A stretch of 64,000 bases of DNA. It comes from Planctomycetales bacterium. GTDB taxonomy: Bacteria > Planctomycetota > Planctomycetia > Planctomycetales > Planctomycetaceae. Below, one piece after another: positions 1 to 9,523 of this stretch (positions within the stretch are counted from its first letter, which is position 1; every line of letters begins with the position of its first letter). Under the pieces are notes generated by a model, which saw only the letters and a program-made list of their open reading frames with translations, was not told where the DNA came from and did no database searches. The translations under genes and the position numbers were made by a program. Where the stretch lies: NCBI GenBank assembly GCA_026400835.1, contig JAPLOA010000096.1, positions 62,001-126,000 of the forward strand. Direction: 5' to 3'.

Positions 1-515
1 ATTTTGGGGCTCGGCGAAACCTGAGCAGTCAGAGTGTACAGTCAGGGTGGATACTGGCTAGTCACCGGCAGGAAATCGTTGGTTCCGCCTGTCTTCGGGA
101 AAGCAATTGCACAGCACCCCTCAAGGTTTAAAGCTCTCAGGGTCCAACCCATGGTTCGACTGCCAGAGTCAGGTTGGTGGGGCATATTCAATTCGGGGAT
201 GTCTTAGCTCTACCCCTTCAAAGCCCTGAAGTGCCTGCTCAGGATTCTTTGATCAGATGGGCTGATTTCCAGTTTCGGCCCAATGTTGTTTCTGAAATCA
301 GTGCTGCCGTCGAAGGGGCATGGAGTTATGGTCAACTGGTCTTTTCGGGGCCAGACTGATCAAAAGTCCGCTCAACAGGTCAGTTTCCAAGCACGGTATT
401 TGCGGAGGAGAAACCAGCCATCACGGGGCCGGATGGAGGTGCAGGGACGCTCCAAACCGTATCTGCACTTTCTGTTCCATCGATCCGCAGGCGATGTTTC
501 ACATGGGCATCGAAA
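1..515. other. Left-edge region without a supported gene
   Basis: No convincing gene was found here. All three minus-strand frames carry a stop within the first 64 bases, so no minus-strand gene runs in from the left with more than about 20 codons visible. One plus-strand frame is open from base 3 to a TAA near 133, but its roughly 43 residues are not recognisable. Three small overlapping plus-strand frames between 174 and 565 lack family motifs and conflict with one another. The stretch may be intergenic or decayed sequence. Confidence 0.5.
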
Positions 516-890
516 TCAGTTTTCCAATATCAATGACTCTGCAGGCTCGAAGTAAGTCTGACTAGCGAATCGATTTCGTTCCTGAAGCTCCTGGTCGGCA
601 AGAACGGAAATGCGAACCATCTCTGCCGTGCTGTTCACTCCGAGTTTGCGAGCCGCATTTGCACGATGTTTTTCAATCGTCTTAACGCTGATTTGCAGCT
701 CCTGAGCGATGCTCTTGTTTGCAAGTCCGTTGGAGACGAGCTGCACCACTTGAAGTTCTCGGCGTGACAGGCGTCGGATCTGCTGTCTTGCTGCGTCACG
801 TCGAGACATCCATGTTCGGAAGGCGACTTCATCGGAAATCGGTGCTGAAAATGAACCTGATGTCATTGATGGTGCAACTGACTGGATCAT
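516..890 (-). CDS. LuxR-type helix-turn-helix protein, stand-alone
   Basis: A 124-residue protein whose only recognisable domain is a LuxR/GerE helix-turn-helix at residues 41-98 (LSRRELQVVQLV, then NKSIAQELQISVKTIEKHR and ARKLGVNSTAEMV). This matches the DNA-binding half of NarL/FixJ response regulators, including the typical KTIEKHR recognition helix. The 40 residues before it are too short for a receiver domain and contain no phospho-acceptor pattern, so it is either an orphan DNA-binding protein or takes its signal from a partner. The ATG at 890 is preceded by TTGGAGA about eight bases upstream, which supports this start. It lies downstream of pgsA on the same strand with a gap of about 430 bases, so it is probably transcribed separately. 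Its targets cannot be told. Confidence 0.8.
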   Translation of the reverse strand: MIQSVAPSMTSGSFSAPISDEVAFRTWMSRRDAARQQIRRLSRRELQVVQLVSNGLANKSIAQELQISVKTIEKHRANAARKLGVNSTAEMVRISVLADQELQERNRFASQTYFEPAESLILEN

Positions 891-1316
891 CGCTGCGTCT
901 CCAATTTTCTTCTGTGTGCCGTAATGCTCAGGCTTTTGAAATTTGCTCAGTCTGAGTCAGTTTTATGGACTTGAGTTAGAGATTTTATTCGGGTTGACGA
1001 AGCGGTGTTTATCAACTCCAACCGGAGTAAGTACCTCTATAACCCGTGATACGGGCAGTTCCCGTGGGAGTTTCCAGGTAGATCCGCCATGTGGCAAAGA
1101 CAGGTCCTGTGATCTGAGGATCACTACCCTCACTTGCGTGAAATTCCCCGGGGGAACGCGTCTTACTGCAAGGAGGATGCAAACACTCCGTTCGTGATGG
1201 TTCTCCGTGAGGGAAAACCCGTAGTCGAGCGAAGCCTTCGGCTTCAAATCGTTCAAAGCAGTATTGTCCTTAACGACCGTGCCTGCATCAGGCTCACGTT
1301 GCGGACAATTGAAGAA
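891..1316. other. Intergenic region between pgsA and the LuxR-type gene
   Basis: About 430 bases with no supported coding sequence; the minus-strand frame at 963-1256 has no family signature. It contains two small hairpins: CCCGT-GAT-ACGGG at 1043-1055 and GAAGCC-TTC-GGCTTC at 1231-1245. Neither is followed by a T-run, so neither is called a terminator. The region presumably carries the promoter of the LuxR-type gene. Confidence 0.5.
946..956. promoter_or_regulatory. Short dyad upstream of the LuxR-type gene
   Basis: CTCAG-T-CTGAG is a perfect 5-bp inverted repeat with a one-base centre. It lies about 56 bases upstream of the LuxR-type ATG, a plausible position for an operator or activator site. 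Such a short dyad can occur by chance, so the call is tentative. Confidence 0.2.
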
Positions 1317-1949
1317 CTATCCCTGACGCAGCAGAGAGAATCCACGCAGCAGATAAACAAATCCGCTCCAGACAGTGATCGCGACGGCGATCCAGAGCAG
1401 CACGTCTCTGACTGTTGGCAGCCATGGCCACGGGAGATCTGTGGAGAGCGAGAGAAGGCTGACCGTTACTGCAACACACTGGACAGACATCTTGAGTTTG
1501 CCTGACAGGCTGGCTGAGAAATCCTTGCCTTCTTTCTCCAGAATTCCGCGGAGGCTCGAGACAAACATCTCACGTCCGATGATGAGGATGACCATCCATG
1601 CGTTGACACCAGATCCAGGTGCATCCTGTTTCTCGAGCAGAAAAACGAACGTGCCGCAAACGATCACCTTGTCAACAAACGGATCGAGAATGCGTCCCAG
1701 AACAGTGATTTGTTTGTACTTGCGAGCCAAGTAACCATCGAGCGCGTCGGTCGACGCGGCGAAGACAAATAGAGCGGCGGAGGAAATCCACCAGCCGCCG
1801 GTGGTGATCATCGAAAAAAGGACAATCGACAAAAGCAGCCGAGTCGCCGTTACGAAGTTTGGCATATTGAGCGATTCACGCCCAATGACCGCTCCGCGTT
1901 TAGGCTCCGATTCTGCTTCGGTGCGAGTTGTCGTTTCCGGTGATGACAT
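1317..1949 (-). CDS. pgsA: CDP-diacylglycerol--glycerol-3-phosphate 3-phosphatidyltransferase
   Basis: Integral membrane enzyme that makes phosphatidylglycerol phosphate from CDP-diacylglycerol and sn-glycerol 3-phosphate, the committed step to phosphatidylglycerol and cardiolipin. The 210-residue protein carries the full CDP-alcohol phosphotransferase motif: D68, D71-G72, A75-R76, G85, D89 and D93. Several hydrophobic helices follow, at about 38-66, 94-104, 118-130 and 160-200. About 25 charged residues precede the conserved NMPNFVTATRLLL start of the fold, so an internal Met at residue 29 is an alternative start. It follows rimO on the same strand after 166 bases; rimO-pgsA adjacency is seen in other bacteria. 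The PgsA assignment, as opposed to another CDP-alcohol transferase, rests on the N-terminal PNxxTxxR pattern and the size. Confidence 0.88.
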   Translation of the reverse strand: MSSPETTTRTEAESEPKRGAVIGRESLNMPNFVTATRLLLSIVLFSMITTGGWWISSAALFVFAASTDALDGYLARKYKQITVLGRILDPFVDKVIVCGTFVFLLEKQDAPGSGVNAWMVILIIGREMFVSSLRGILEKEGKDFSASLSGKLKMSVQCVAVTVSLLSLSTDLPWPWLPTVRDVLLWIAVAITVWSGFVYLLRGFSLLRQG

Positions 1950-2115
1950 AAAAAACTGCGTACCAACCTGCGGTCAGAGGAAGTTGAATCCAATGGGCGG
2001 TCAACGGACATCCTGATCGGATGATAGGTCCCGCCGAGCATGTTCATCGCTGACACTTGTCGTTGGACCTTTATTCGACATCAAAATTCCCGGCTACAGC
2101 CGCCTCGCGTGCAGA

Positions 2116-3555
2116 TTACTCTTCCTCGCCCTCATCATCAATCATCGACACCATGCCGACGAGGTCGTAATCCTGACGCTCCATGATCTCAACGGGCACC
2201 ATGTCCCCGATCTGGAGTTCAGAACCGGTCACAATCACGTTAGAGTCGATCTCCGGGGCGTCGGCAAAGGTACGGCCAACGTAGACTCCGTCACCAACCT
2301 CTTCGTCGATGATGACATCCAGTTCGTAGCCGATCATTCTGTCGGCATGCTCGAAGGCGATCTCCTGCTGCAATTCCATCAAGGCGTCACGCCGGGCTTC
2401 TTTGACTTCCTCAGGCAAATGGCCTTCAAGCTTGACCGCAGGTGTGCCAGGTTCAAGCGAGTATGTGAAAACTCCCATACGCTCAAAACGAGTCTCTTGA
2501 ACAAACTGCTTCAACTCTTCGAATTGCTCGTCGGTTTCTCCCGGGAACCCGGCAATGAACGTTGTCCGCAGGACGACGTTTGGAATCCGTTCACGAAGCT
2601 TCTGGACGAGTTCTCTGGTCTGTTCACTATTCACGCGGCGCTGCATTCGTTTCAGCACATTGGAATTGATGTGCTGCAGCGGCATATCAAGGTACGGCAG
2701 GATATTGCGTGAGTCGGCGATTACGTCGATCAACTCATCTGAGAAGTTAATCGGATACAGGTACATCAGGCGAATCCAGTCGATGCCTTCGACCTTCTGC
2801 AGTTGTCGCAGCAGCTCTGCCAGCTGAACCTTGCCGTAGAGATCCATTCCGTAGTAAGTGGTGTCCTGAGCAACCAGGATCAGTTCTCGTACTCCATCGT
2901 CGGACAATTCACGGGCTTCATCAAGAATCATCTCGATAGGCTTAGTGACGTGCTTACCGCGCATTGAAGGAATTGAACAGAACGTACAAGTGCGATCACA
3001 GCCTTCCGAAATCTTCAGGTAAGCGTAGTGGTCCGGAGTGATTCGCAGGCGGGACTGATCGTTCATCGCCTTGATTGGGGCCGGGCGGAACAATTCACGT
3101 TGTTCTCGAGCACCTCCGACAAGTCGATCGGCAACCTTGGTAATCTCATCTCGTCCAAAAACGCCCACAACGTGATCAATGTCCGGCATCTGCTTCAGCA
3201 GTCCACCGTCGGCTTCAAGGCGCTGGGGAAGGCAACCCGCAACGATAACGCCCTTCGTTTTGCCAGCTTTCTTCAGGTCCAGCATTTCCTGAATGACGGA
3301 GCGGGATTCTGCTCGTGAGCTTTCAATGAAGCCGCAGGTGTTGACGATAACGAAATCAGCACCCTCCGGCTCGGAAACGAGTGCATAACCGTCAAGGGAC
3401 AATGACCCTAACATCTTCTCGCTATCAACGAGATTCTTGGGGCAGCCCAGGCTGACGAAGGCATATGTTCCCTTTGTCTGGCGTGGATCGAGAGGCTCTG
3501 AGGAGCTGGCAGGAGATGACGGAGCAGATAGGTCAATAATCGGGAGAGAGGCCAT
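2116..3555 (-). CDS. rimO: Ribosomal protein S12 methylthiotransferase RimO
   Basis: Radical-SAM enzyme that methylthiolates the conserved aspartate of ribosomal protein S12 using two [4Fe-4S] clusters. The UPF0004 domain opens with YAFVSLGCPKNLVDSE and supplies cysteines at residues 38, 74 and 108. The radical-SAM cysteines C186, C190 and C193 lie in EGCDRTCTFCSIP. A TRAM domain occupies about the last 65 residues and ends in an acidic tail. LGCPKNxVDSE separates RimO from MiaB. The frame is open to 3666, but the ATG at 3555 (MASLPIIDL) is chosen: upstream residues have no family counterpart, and an AGGA lies about 14 bases ahead. Even so, about 29 low-complexity residues precede the conserved domain. 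It is divergent from purL. Confidence 0.95.
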   Translation of the reverse strand: MASLPIIDLSAPSSPASSSEPLDPRQTKGTYAFVSLGCPKNLVDSEKMLGSLSLDGYALVSEPEGADFVIVNTCGFIESSRAESRSVIQEMLDLKKAGKTKGVIVAGCLPQRLEADGGLLKQMPDIDHVVGVFGRDEITKVADRLVGGAREQRELFRPAPIKAMNDQSRLRITPDHYAYLKISEGCDRTCTFCSIPSMRGKHVTKPIEMILDEARELSDDGVRELILVAQDTTYYGMDLYGKVQLAELLRQLQKVEGIDWIRLMYLYPINFSDELIDVIADSRNILPYLDMPLQHINSNVLKRMQRRVNSEQTRELVQKLRERIPNVVLRTTFIAGFPGETDEQFEELKQFVQETRFERMGVFTYSLEPGTPAVKLEGHLPEEVKEARRDALMELQQEIAFEHADRMIGYELDVIIDEEVGDGVYVGRTFADAPEIDSNVIVTGSELQIGDMVPVEIMERQDYDLVGMVSMIDDEGEEE

Positions 3556-4071
3556 TGGTCTGATTAGTTCCTGATGGTTCAAAGACTCGCAGTGCGAGCA
3601 AAAAAGCTGATTGGGTTGCTCAACCGGTTGCACGCATAACCAGCCCGGGCGGCTGAGTACGGACAACTTGAGCGATCGTGCGGTCTTATGCAGCCGCTCG
3701 GTTCGGGAGCTGAATAACCGCTCATTTTCGCTCCACAGTGTACCGACGCCGTCAATTAAGGCTATGACCTCCTTGGTCGATTGCTTGGTTTTCCCGCATC
3801 AACCCGACGCCTCAACGGAATCCCGCTTCCTGAGAATCCCCCTGCTCCGTTTCTTGTACTCGCGTTCCTGCCGTGAAATACTTCGTCTGCAAAATTACTT
3901 TGGCACCGGCGGGAACTTTGATTCCTGAGCAGGATAAGGTTTTCCGGTACCCTCTTCAGACTGGCCGTTTTCAGGGAAATTCGGCGTTTCTTTGCCCACC
4001 CGGCAAATGAATGCGATTCCTGTTGTTCTGCCGGTCGGCACTCAGTCTCCTCTCACGGATCTCAACCAATC
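3556..4071. other. Divergent intergenic region rimO/purL
   Basis: About 516 bases between two divergent genes, part of which lies in the open upstream extension of the rimO frame. It should carry promoters in both directions. No hexamer pair, riboswitch fold or RNA gene could be picked out with confidence; in particular, no purine-riboswitch-like core was recognised ahead of purL. Confidence 0.5.
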
Positions 4072-6981
4072 ATGCTTTGGGAAGTGGAAATTCTGCCAAT
4101 CGGCAGCGAAAAGGACTACGAAGGTCAGCGAGTTCTGGCAAGCGCCAAAAGCCAGGGGATTACTGGCTTGAAATCGGTCATTTCGGCCCGAACGTTCCTG
4201 ATCCAGGGGGAACTAACGCCAGAGGATATCAATCGAGCGGCTGACCAAATGCTGGTCGACTCTGTCACTGAGCAATTCCATGTTCGCCAGTTACCCGCCT
4301 CGTCAGCCGACGTTGCCAGTTCTCAGGCTCAGATTCTGCTGAACGTTCTGTTACATCCCGGCGTCACCGATAGTGTTGCTGAGAATGCCGTAAAGGCATT
4401 GACGCGACTGAATCTGAGCGTCACGAACGTTGCAACCTGTCGACGATATTGGATCACTGGTGATCTGGCGGCGGCAAGGCTGACGCAATTGACGAAGAAG
4501 GTCTTATCGAACGATGCGATTGAGTATGTCGTGAAAGGGCCATTGCAGATTAAGGACTTGTCCCTCGGAAGCGAATACAAACTCAAGCTGACGACGGTTC
4601 CGATTCGAGACATGAACGATGATGAGCTGATGGTTCTAAGCAAAAAGGGACAGCTCTACCTGAGTATTGCTGAGATGAAGACTGTTCAGGATTACTTCCG
4701 ATCATTGCAGCGAGATCCGACCGACATCGAACTTGAGACAGTCGCTCAGACATGGAGTGAGCACTGCTCGCATAAGACGCTCGGTGGTCGAATTCACTAC
4801 GTCGAAACTTCCGCAGGCAAAGTCGTTCGCGATGTTCATTTCAACAGCATGCTGAAGGAAACAATCTTTGCTGCGACGGTGCAGATTCGTGAATCGCTCG
4901 GCAAGGATGACTGGTGTGTCAGCGTCTTCAAAGATAACGCTGGCATTGTAAAGTTTGATGATCGCCAGAATGTTTGCATCAAAGTCGAAACTCACAATCA
5001 TCCGTCCGCCATTGAACCTTACGGTGGAGCAAACACAGGACTTGGCGGAGTGATCCGCGATCCGCTGGGAACCGGGCTCGGGGCTCGCCCTGTCTGCAGT
5101 ACCGATGTGTTCTGTTTCGCTCGACCGGATTACCCGGCTGATCAGCTTCCGCCTGGAGTTCTGCATCCACAGGCTGTGATGCAGGGGGTCGTCTCCGGCG
5201 TTCGAGATTACGGGAACAGGATGGGGATTCCGACTGTAAACGGTGCCGTCTGCTTCGACGATCGCTATTTGGGCAATCCTCTTGTGTACTGCGGCAATGT
5301 GGCAATGATTCCTGTCGATAAATGCGACAAGAAGGTCAGCCCCGGTGATCTGATCGTGTCCGTTGGTGGACGAACAGGCCGAGATGGAATTCATGGCGCG
5401 ACGTTCTCTTCCGTTGAGTTAACGGAAGAGAGCGAGCATATCAGCGGAGGCGCAGTTCAGATTGGCAATCCAGTCACCGAAAAGATGGTGGCTGATGTGA
5501 TTCTGGCGGCTCGCGATCTGAACCTGTATTCTGCAATCACCGACTGTGGAGCTGGTGGCTTCAGCAGTGCCGTCGGCGAAATGGGAGAAGACACGGGAGC
5601 CGAAGTCTGGCTGGATAAAGCCCCTTTGAAGTATTCCGGATTGTCTTACACTGAGATCTGGATCTCGGAAGCTCAGGAACGAATGGTCCTTTCGGTGCCG
5701 CCTGCAAACTGGGAGCAGTTCCGGGATTTGTGTGCCTCCGAAGGTGTGGAAGCGACTGCGATTGGTCAGTTCACAGATACCAGACAGTTAGTTCTGAAGT
5801 ACGGTGAGACGAAAGTTGGTGAAGTCAGCATGCACTTCCTGCATGACGGTCGACCGCCGGTCATTCGGGAAGCTGTGTATGATATCAAGGAAAACTATCT
5901 CGCTTCGGGGGCTGAATCAGATAAAGCTGACTTCACGGATGATCTGCAGAAGATCCTAGGCTCACTAAATGTTGCCAGTAAAGAGTGGATCATTCGCCAG
6001 TATGATCATGAAGTTCAGGCTGGCAGCGTGATCAAACCGCTGGTCGGAATTCATAACGATGGGCCGTCCGACGCCGCTGTTGTTCGCCCCGATCTGAATT
6101 CCAGTCGTGGTCTTGTGGTATCGTGCGGAATCAATCCTCACTTCGGCGATCAGGACCCCTATTGGATGGCGGCCAGCGCCATTGATGAGGCCGTTCGAAA
6201 CTGCGTCGCTGTCGGGGCAGACCCCAGTCGCATCGCGATCCTTGATAACTTCTGTTGGGGAAACACGGAGCGTCCAGAAACTCTGGGAACTCTTGTTCGT
6301 GCTGCTGTCGGCTGTCAGGACATGGCCGTGGCTTACGGCACACCGTTTGTCAGTGGAAAAGACAGCCTGAATAACGAGTTCAGCTACGAAGATGGAAGTG
6401 GAACTCGTCGTACGGTTGCTATTCCTTCTACTCTGCTGATTACTGCTCTTGGTCAGGTCGACGATGTTGAAACCTGTGTCACGATGGATCTCAAGGGTCC
6501 CGGCAATCTGCTGTACCTGATTGGTGAAACCAAAGACGAGATGGGCGGTAGCCATTACAACCTTGTGAATGGCATCAGCGGCGGCAAAGTGCCCACTGTT
6601 AATAAAGAGGGTGCTCCTAAAACCTTCCGAGCACTGCATCAGGCCATCAAGCAGGGACTGGTTCTTTCCTGCCATGACCTCAGCGAAGGTGGCCTCGCAG
6701 TTGCCGCGGCTGAGATGGCATTTGCTGGCGGAGTCGGTATCAAAATCGATTTGAAAGCCGGCTCGGTAGTGCAACTCTTTTCAGAGAGTAACACCCGATT
6801 TCTTGTCGAGGTCGCTGTTTCTTCAGAAGGCGCGTTTAGCGAGCTGCTTGCCGGTGTGACTCTCGAGAAGCTTGGGATGACATCAACAGGGGAAGAGCTG
6901 GTTATCACCTCTTCCGGGCGGCAGCTAGTGCGAGCCAGCCTGAAAGATCTGAAAGCATGTTGGCAGAAGCCGCTCGCTTAA
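4072..6981 (+). CDS. purL: Phosphoribosylformylglycinamidine synthase PurL with N-terminal PurS-like domains
   Basis: Synthetase subunit of FGAM synthase in purine biosynthesis: it converts FGAR to FGAM with ATP and with ammonia normally delivered by the PurQ glutaminase. The 969 residues are longer than small PurL (about 600-750) and shorter than the glutaminase-fused form (about 1300). Residues 2-76 and 88-157 each resemble PurS (for example [18 protein letters not shown]), so two PurS-like units appear fused ahead of PurL. The linker and catalytic core follow, with WSEHCSHKT around H231, then the substrate/ATP loop [19 protein letters not shown] and the second AIRS-like half with [12 protein letters not shown] and [11 protein letters not shown]. 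There is no C-terminal glutaminase domain, so a separate PurQ is expected elsewhere. A strong terminator follows, and the gene seems to be transcribed alone. Confidence 0.93.
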   Translation: MLWEVEILPIGSEKDYEGQRVLASAKSQGITGLKSVISARTFLIQGELTPEDINRAADQMLVDSVTEQFHVRQLPASSADVASSQAQILLNVLLHPGVTDSVAENAVKALTRLNLSVTNVATCRRYWITGDLAAARLTQLTKKVLSNDAIEYVVKGPLQIKDLSLGSEYKLKLTTVPIRDMNDDELMVLSKKGQLYLSIAEMKTVQDYFRSLQRDPTDIELETVAQTWSEHCSHKTLGGRIHYVETSAGKVVRDVHFNSMLKETIFAATVQIRESLGKDDWCVSVFKDNAGIVKFDDRQNVCIKVETHNHPSAIEPYGGANTGLGGVIRDPLGTGLGARPVCSTDVFCFARPDYPADQLPPGVLHPQAVMQGVVSGVRDYGNRMGIPTVNGAVCFDDRYLGNPLVYCGNVAMIPVDKCDKKVSPGDLIVSVGGRTGRDGIHGATFSSVELTEESEHISGGAVQIGNPVTEKMVADVILAARDLNLYSAITDCGAGGFSSAVGEMGEDTGAEVWLDKAPLKYSGLSYTEIWISEAQERMVLSVPPANWEQFRDLCASEGVEATAIGQFTDTRQLVLKYGETKVGEVSMHFLHDGRPPVIREAVYDIKENYLASGAESDKADFTDDLQKILGSLNVASKEWIIRQYDHEVQAGSVIKPLVGIHNDGPSDAAVVRPDLNSSRGLVVSCGINPHFGDQDPYWMAASAIDEAVRNCVAVGADPSRIAILDNFCWGNTERPETLGTLVRAAVGCQDMAVAYGTPFVSGKDSLNNEFSYEDGSGTRRTVAIPSTLLITALGQVDDVETCVTMDLKGPGNLLYLIGETKDEMGGSHYNLVNGISGGKVPTVNKEGAPKTFRALHQAIKQGLVLSCHDLSEGGLAVAAAEMAFAGGVGIKIDLKAGSVVQLFSESNTRFLVEVAVSSEGAFSELLAGVTLEKLGMTSTGEELVITSSGRQLVRASLKDLKACWQKPLA

Positions 6982-7008
6982 AGGTGCTTTATGATTACGT
7001 TATGAAAT

Positions 7009-7041
7009 CGGCTCGTCGAAGTTGCGACGAGCCGTTTTCAT
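7009..7041 (+). terminator. Rho-independent terminator of purL
   Basis: A perfect 10-bp stem, CGGCTCGTCG at 7009-7018 and CGACGAGCCG at 7025-7034, encloses a 6-base loop and is followed directly by TTTTCATTT. It lies 27 bases after the purL stop codon. In the other direction it could also insulate the deacetylase gene, but the T-rich tract is on the plus strand. Confidence 0.88.
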
Positions 7042-7078
7042 TTACGCGTTGAAATTTGTTCGGTGTTAAGGACGAAGT

Positions 7079-7924
7079 TCAGTTCTTCAGCCCGGCTTTC
7101 CTTGCGTCGATGATGGCGTTCGGATCTGCCGGAACAACCTGGGGCTCGACGTACTCCAGAAGGTCTCTCAATGCGATGACCTTGTATTTTTCGAGATGAA
7201 GGTACTTCAGGTAAGCCTCAAAGTTTTGCTGGCTGCTGCTGACCCAATCATGGGCCGTATCTGGAACTCCATGGAATTGCAGAATTGCGATTCGACCATC
7301 ACGAGCTTGTTCTGCGGCTCGAATCAAATCCTGAAGGGCCCATTTGGGGCGAGCGTCGCCAGCGGATGGCAACAGCATTGGATGATCACTGCCGGGCTCA
7401 TACGCAAATCCTCGCCCTTCTTCATACGGATACTCAGGTGCTCCACCACGACGGGCGAATTGAATGCCATGCTTTTGAAGAACAGCGAATGCTGCTGGAG
7501 TTGTTGCATTTCCCGGCCATGCAAATGTTGTCGGAAAAGGGATTCCGTGAGACCTGCATTGTGACTCGATCCCCTCGAGCTGTTCATCCAGACGATCCAC
7601 CGTTTTGTCTGTAATCCCGAGATGGTCTCGCGTGTGATTTCCGATCTCGAATCCGTCTGCGTGCAATTGGCGGATTTCCTCCCAGGTCATGTAGTCCAGC
7701 TTGTTCTCTTTGAAATCAAATCCTTCGGTAATAAAGAACGTCGCTCCAAAGCCGTACTCTTTTAGTAGTGGCCGGGCAACGGTGAAGTGTGATTTTGACG
7801 AATCGTCAAAAGTTAGTACCACCAACCGATCCGGGATTGGCTTTCGAACGGCAGGCTGCGGCGGCTTCTCATCCGCAACGATGATTCCGGAGAGTATCAG
7901 CCAGCCCAGCAGTGCCAGTCGCAT
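7079..7924 (-). CDS. Secreted polysaccharide deacetylase (NodB-type, CE4)
   Basis: Predicted exported enzyme that removes acetyl groups from an amino-sugar polymer; the substrate cannot be told. The ATG at 7924 gives MRLALLGWLILSGIIVADE, a Sec signal peptide; the frame extends only to a TTG further upstream. The NodB fold begins with VVLTFDDSS (D40 and D41, catalytic base and metal-ligand region), and the metal motif HxxxH is H97-TRD-H101 in GNHTRDH. FAWPGNATTP matches the RxPY-type motif region only loosely, and FHGVPD supplies the late histidine motif. The usual TFDDGP is changed to TFDDSS, so the loop is not canonical although the aspartates are kept. It lies 87 bases downstream of an M20 peptidase on the same strand, so co-transcription is possible. 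The protein has 281 residues. Confidence 0.85.
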   Translation of the reverse strand: MRLALLGWLILSGIIVADEKPPQPAVRKPIPDRLVVLTFDDSSKSHFTVARPLLKEYGFGATFFITEGFDFKENKLDYMTWEEIRQLHADGFEIGNHTRDHLGITDKTVDRLDEQLEGIESQCRSHGIPFPTTFAWPGNATTPAAFAVLQKHGIQFARRGGAPEYPYEEGRGFAYEPGSDHPMLLPSAGDARPKWALQDLIRAAEQARDGRIAILQFHGVPDTAHDWVSSSQQNFEAYLKYLHLEKYKVIALRDLLEYVEPQVVPADPNAIIDARKAGLKN

Positions 7925-8011
7925 GTCAGGAACTTTCAACAGAAGTTGCGCGTGAACCCATTTGATTGGTGTAGCCCCTCAGTCGATTCACGATCGATTG
8001 AGCAAGTCGGC

Positions 8012-9190
8012 TTACATTCCTGTCGCCAGAGCCAAGCCTACTTTGCACGCTGCCAGATACTCGGGAATATTCAGGCGTTCTTTGACGGTGTGAATCTCGT
8101 GCTGACCACAACCCATCGTCACCGCTGGGTAACCATGCAGAGCCATCCAGTTGGCATCCAATCCACCATCACAGATCTGAGCAATGGGGCGGAGTCCAAC
8201 GGCTTCCGATGCTGCCTTTGCCGCAAGAACACATGGGCTGTTATCGTCAATTCGAAACGCTTCGTAACGAATGTCCTCAACGAACTTTAGTGAACCATAT
8301 TGTCCGCCGGCATTTGTGACGCTGTCCGTCGCTGTTTCAAAAGCATCTCTCCACGCGGCAACAATCTGCTGACGAAACTTGCTGTCATGACTTCGGGCTT
8401 CTGCCTGCAAAGTCACCAAAGGCATCACGACATTCGTGGCATCTCCTCCGGTGATGACGCCGAGGTTGCTTGAGCCACGCTGCTTACCCTTCCGAACCAG
8501 TCCGTGCCAACCGGTCTTCTGGAGTTGAGCGATTGCGATTGACGCAATCACGGCCGCATTCACTCCATCCTGTGGATGCGCGCCGGCGTGGCTGGCGATT
8601 CCTTCAATGCGAATCGACAGGTTATTGGCGCCAACGGCTCCCGTGATCAGGCTGTTGGGATCTCGCCCGTCCCAGTTAAAGCAGAGTTCCGGCTTGCCGA
8701 GCTTTCCGGCATTCAGAAAACGGGCTCCGCGGAGTCCGATTTCTTCCTGAACGGTGAACAATAGTGTCAGCGGCGGATAATCGAGTCCCTGGCTGATGGC
8801 TTCGAGGATCGCCGTCAGCACTACTGCACAACCTCCACGATTATCGCCACCCAATCCCGTCTCTTTGGACTTTGGACGAATCCAGTCGCCTTCTCGAACG
8901 GGTTGACATCCCGCACAAATTGGGACTGTATCCATATGAGCCATCAACAGACGCCGTGGCCCCTTGATCGTGCCTTTCAGTTTGATAATCAGATTGCCAG
9001 TCGTGCCGCCCGCAGGACTCTTTTTGTGAGCATTGTCGATCGTGATGGCGTTTTCCGGAATCCCTGCGTCTATCAGAGCTTTCTGGATCCACGCGGACAC
9101 GTCGTGTTCCTGACAACTACCACCCGAAATTGAAATAAGATCCATCACTCGTCGGATGGCTTTGTCCTCGTTCACTCGAATCACGTTCAT
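8012..9190 (-). CDS. M20-family zinc metallopeptidase (PepT/ArgE-like)
   Basis: A 392-residue cytoplasmic dinuclear-zinc peptidase or deacylase. The metal site is visible in order: H85 and catalytic D87 in AHMDTVP, bridging D116 in LGGDNRGG, catalytic base E149 with ligand E150 in VQEEIG, D174 in NWDGRD, and the final H367 in HEIHTVKE. The lid (dimerisation) domain lies at about residues 188-300 and includes GIASHAGAHP, the conserved histidine loop. The order and the EIHTVKE ending fit the peptidase T or tripeptidase branch better than ArgE or DapE, but the true substrate is unknown. No signal peptide is seen. It sits upstream of the polysaccharide deacetylase on the same strand. Confidence 0.88.
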   Translation of the reverse strand: MNVIRVNEDKAIRRVMDLISISGGSCQEHDVSAWIQKALIDAGIPENAITIDNAHKKSPAGGTTGNLIIKLKGTIKGPRRLLMAHMDTVPICAGCQPVREGDWIRPKSKETGLGGDNRGGCAVVLTAILEAISQGLDYPPLTLLFTVQEEIGLRGARFLNAGKLGKPELCFNWDGRDPNSLITGAVGANNLSIRIEGIASHAGAHPQDGVNAAVIASIAIAQLQKTGWHGLVRKGKQRGSSNLGVITGGDATNVVMPLVTLQAEARSHDSKFRQQIVAAWRDAFETATDSVTNAGGQYGSLKFVEDIRYEAFRIDDNSPCVLAAKAASEAVGLRPIAQICDGGLDANWMALHGYPAVTMGCGQHEIHTVKERLNIPEYLAACKVGLALATGM

Positions 9191-9523
9191 TTCCCGTTTG
9201 CGTTCCTGTCGAGGGGCTCGTGCTCCTGAGACAGGTTGGCCATTTGGCCGGTCTATTAAATCGTCGGTTACGTTTTTAAATGTCTACTCTAAAGATTACA
9301 CGCATCAGGCCACTTGAAAATTCCAGAACACGGATCGGCCCGGTCACCCCGTGGCAGAATGACACATTCACGCAATTGATCGAATTCGACGAAGGTTCTC
9401 GTTCTTCGCCAAAATGAGCAGCAATGGGTCAGGATATTTCGTTTACGGCCTTGAGTGCAACGGCAGCTCGGTGACAGCTGATCGTCAAATGTCGGCTCGT
9501 ACATTTGTGCCTTGAAGGCTGCG
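9191..9523. other. Intergenic region between ceramidase-like gene and M20 peptidase
   Basis: About 333 bases between two minus-strand genes. No family-like coding sequence, RNA gene or strong hairpin was recognised. It presumably holds the promoter of the M20 peptidase and the 3' end of the ceramidase-like transcript. Confidence 0.45.

Noticed and set aside
174-565. Three overlapping small plus-strand frames at the left edge
   Set aside because: They overlap one another in different frames, lack family motifs and good Shine-Dalgarno sites, and the longest is 90 residues.
1231-1245. GAAGCC-TTC-GGCTTC hairpin as a terminator
   Set aside because: No T-run on either strand and no gene ending close by.
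3556-3666. Longer RimO start at 3666
   Set aside because: The extra 37 residues have no counterpart in RimO proteins and lie in the divergent promoter region; the ATG at 3555 fits better.
4702-5394. 230-residue minus-strand frame inside purL
   Set aside because: Antisense of the PurL catalytic core, with no motifs of its own.
5965-6774. 269-residue minus-strand frame inside purL
   Set aside because: Entirely within a certain purL coding sequence with intact motifs; it is the antisense shadow of regular codon use.
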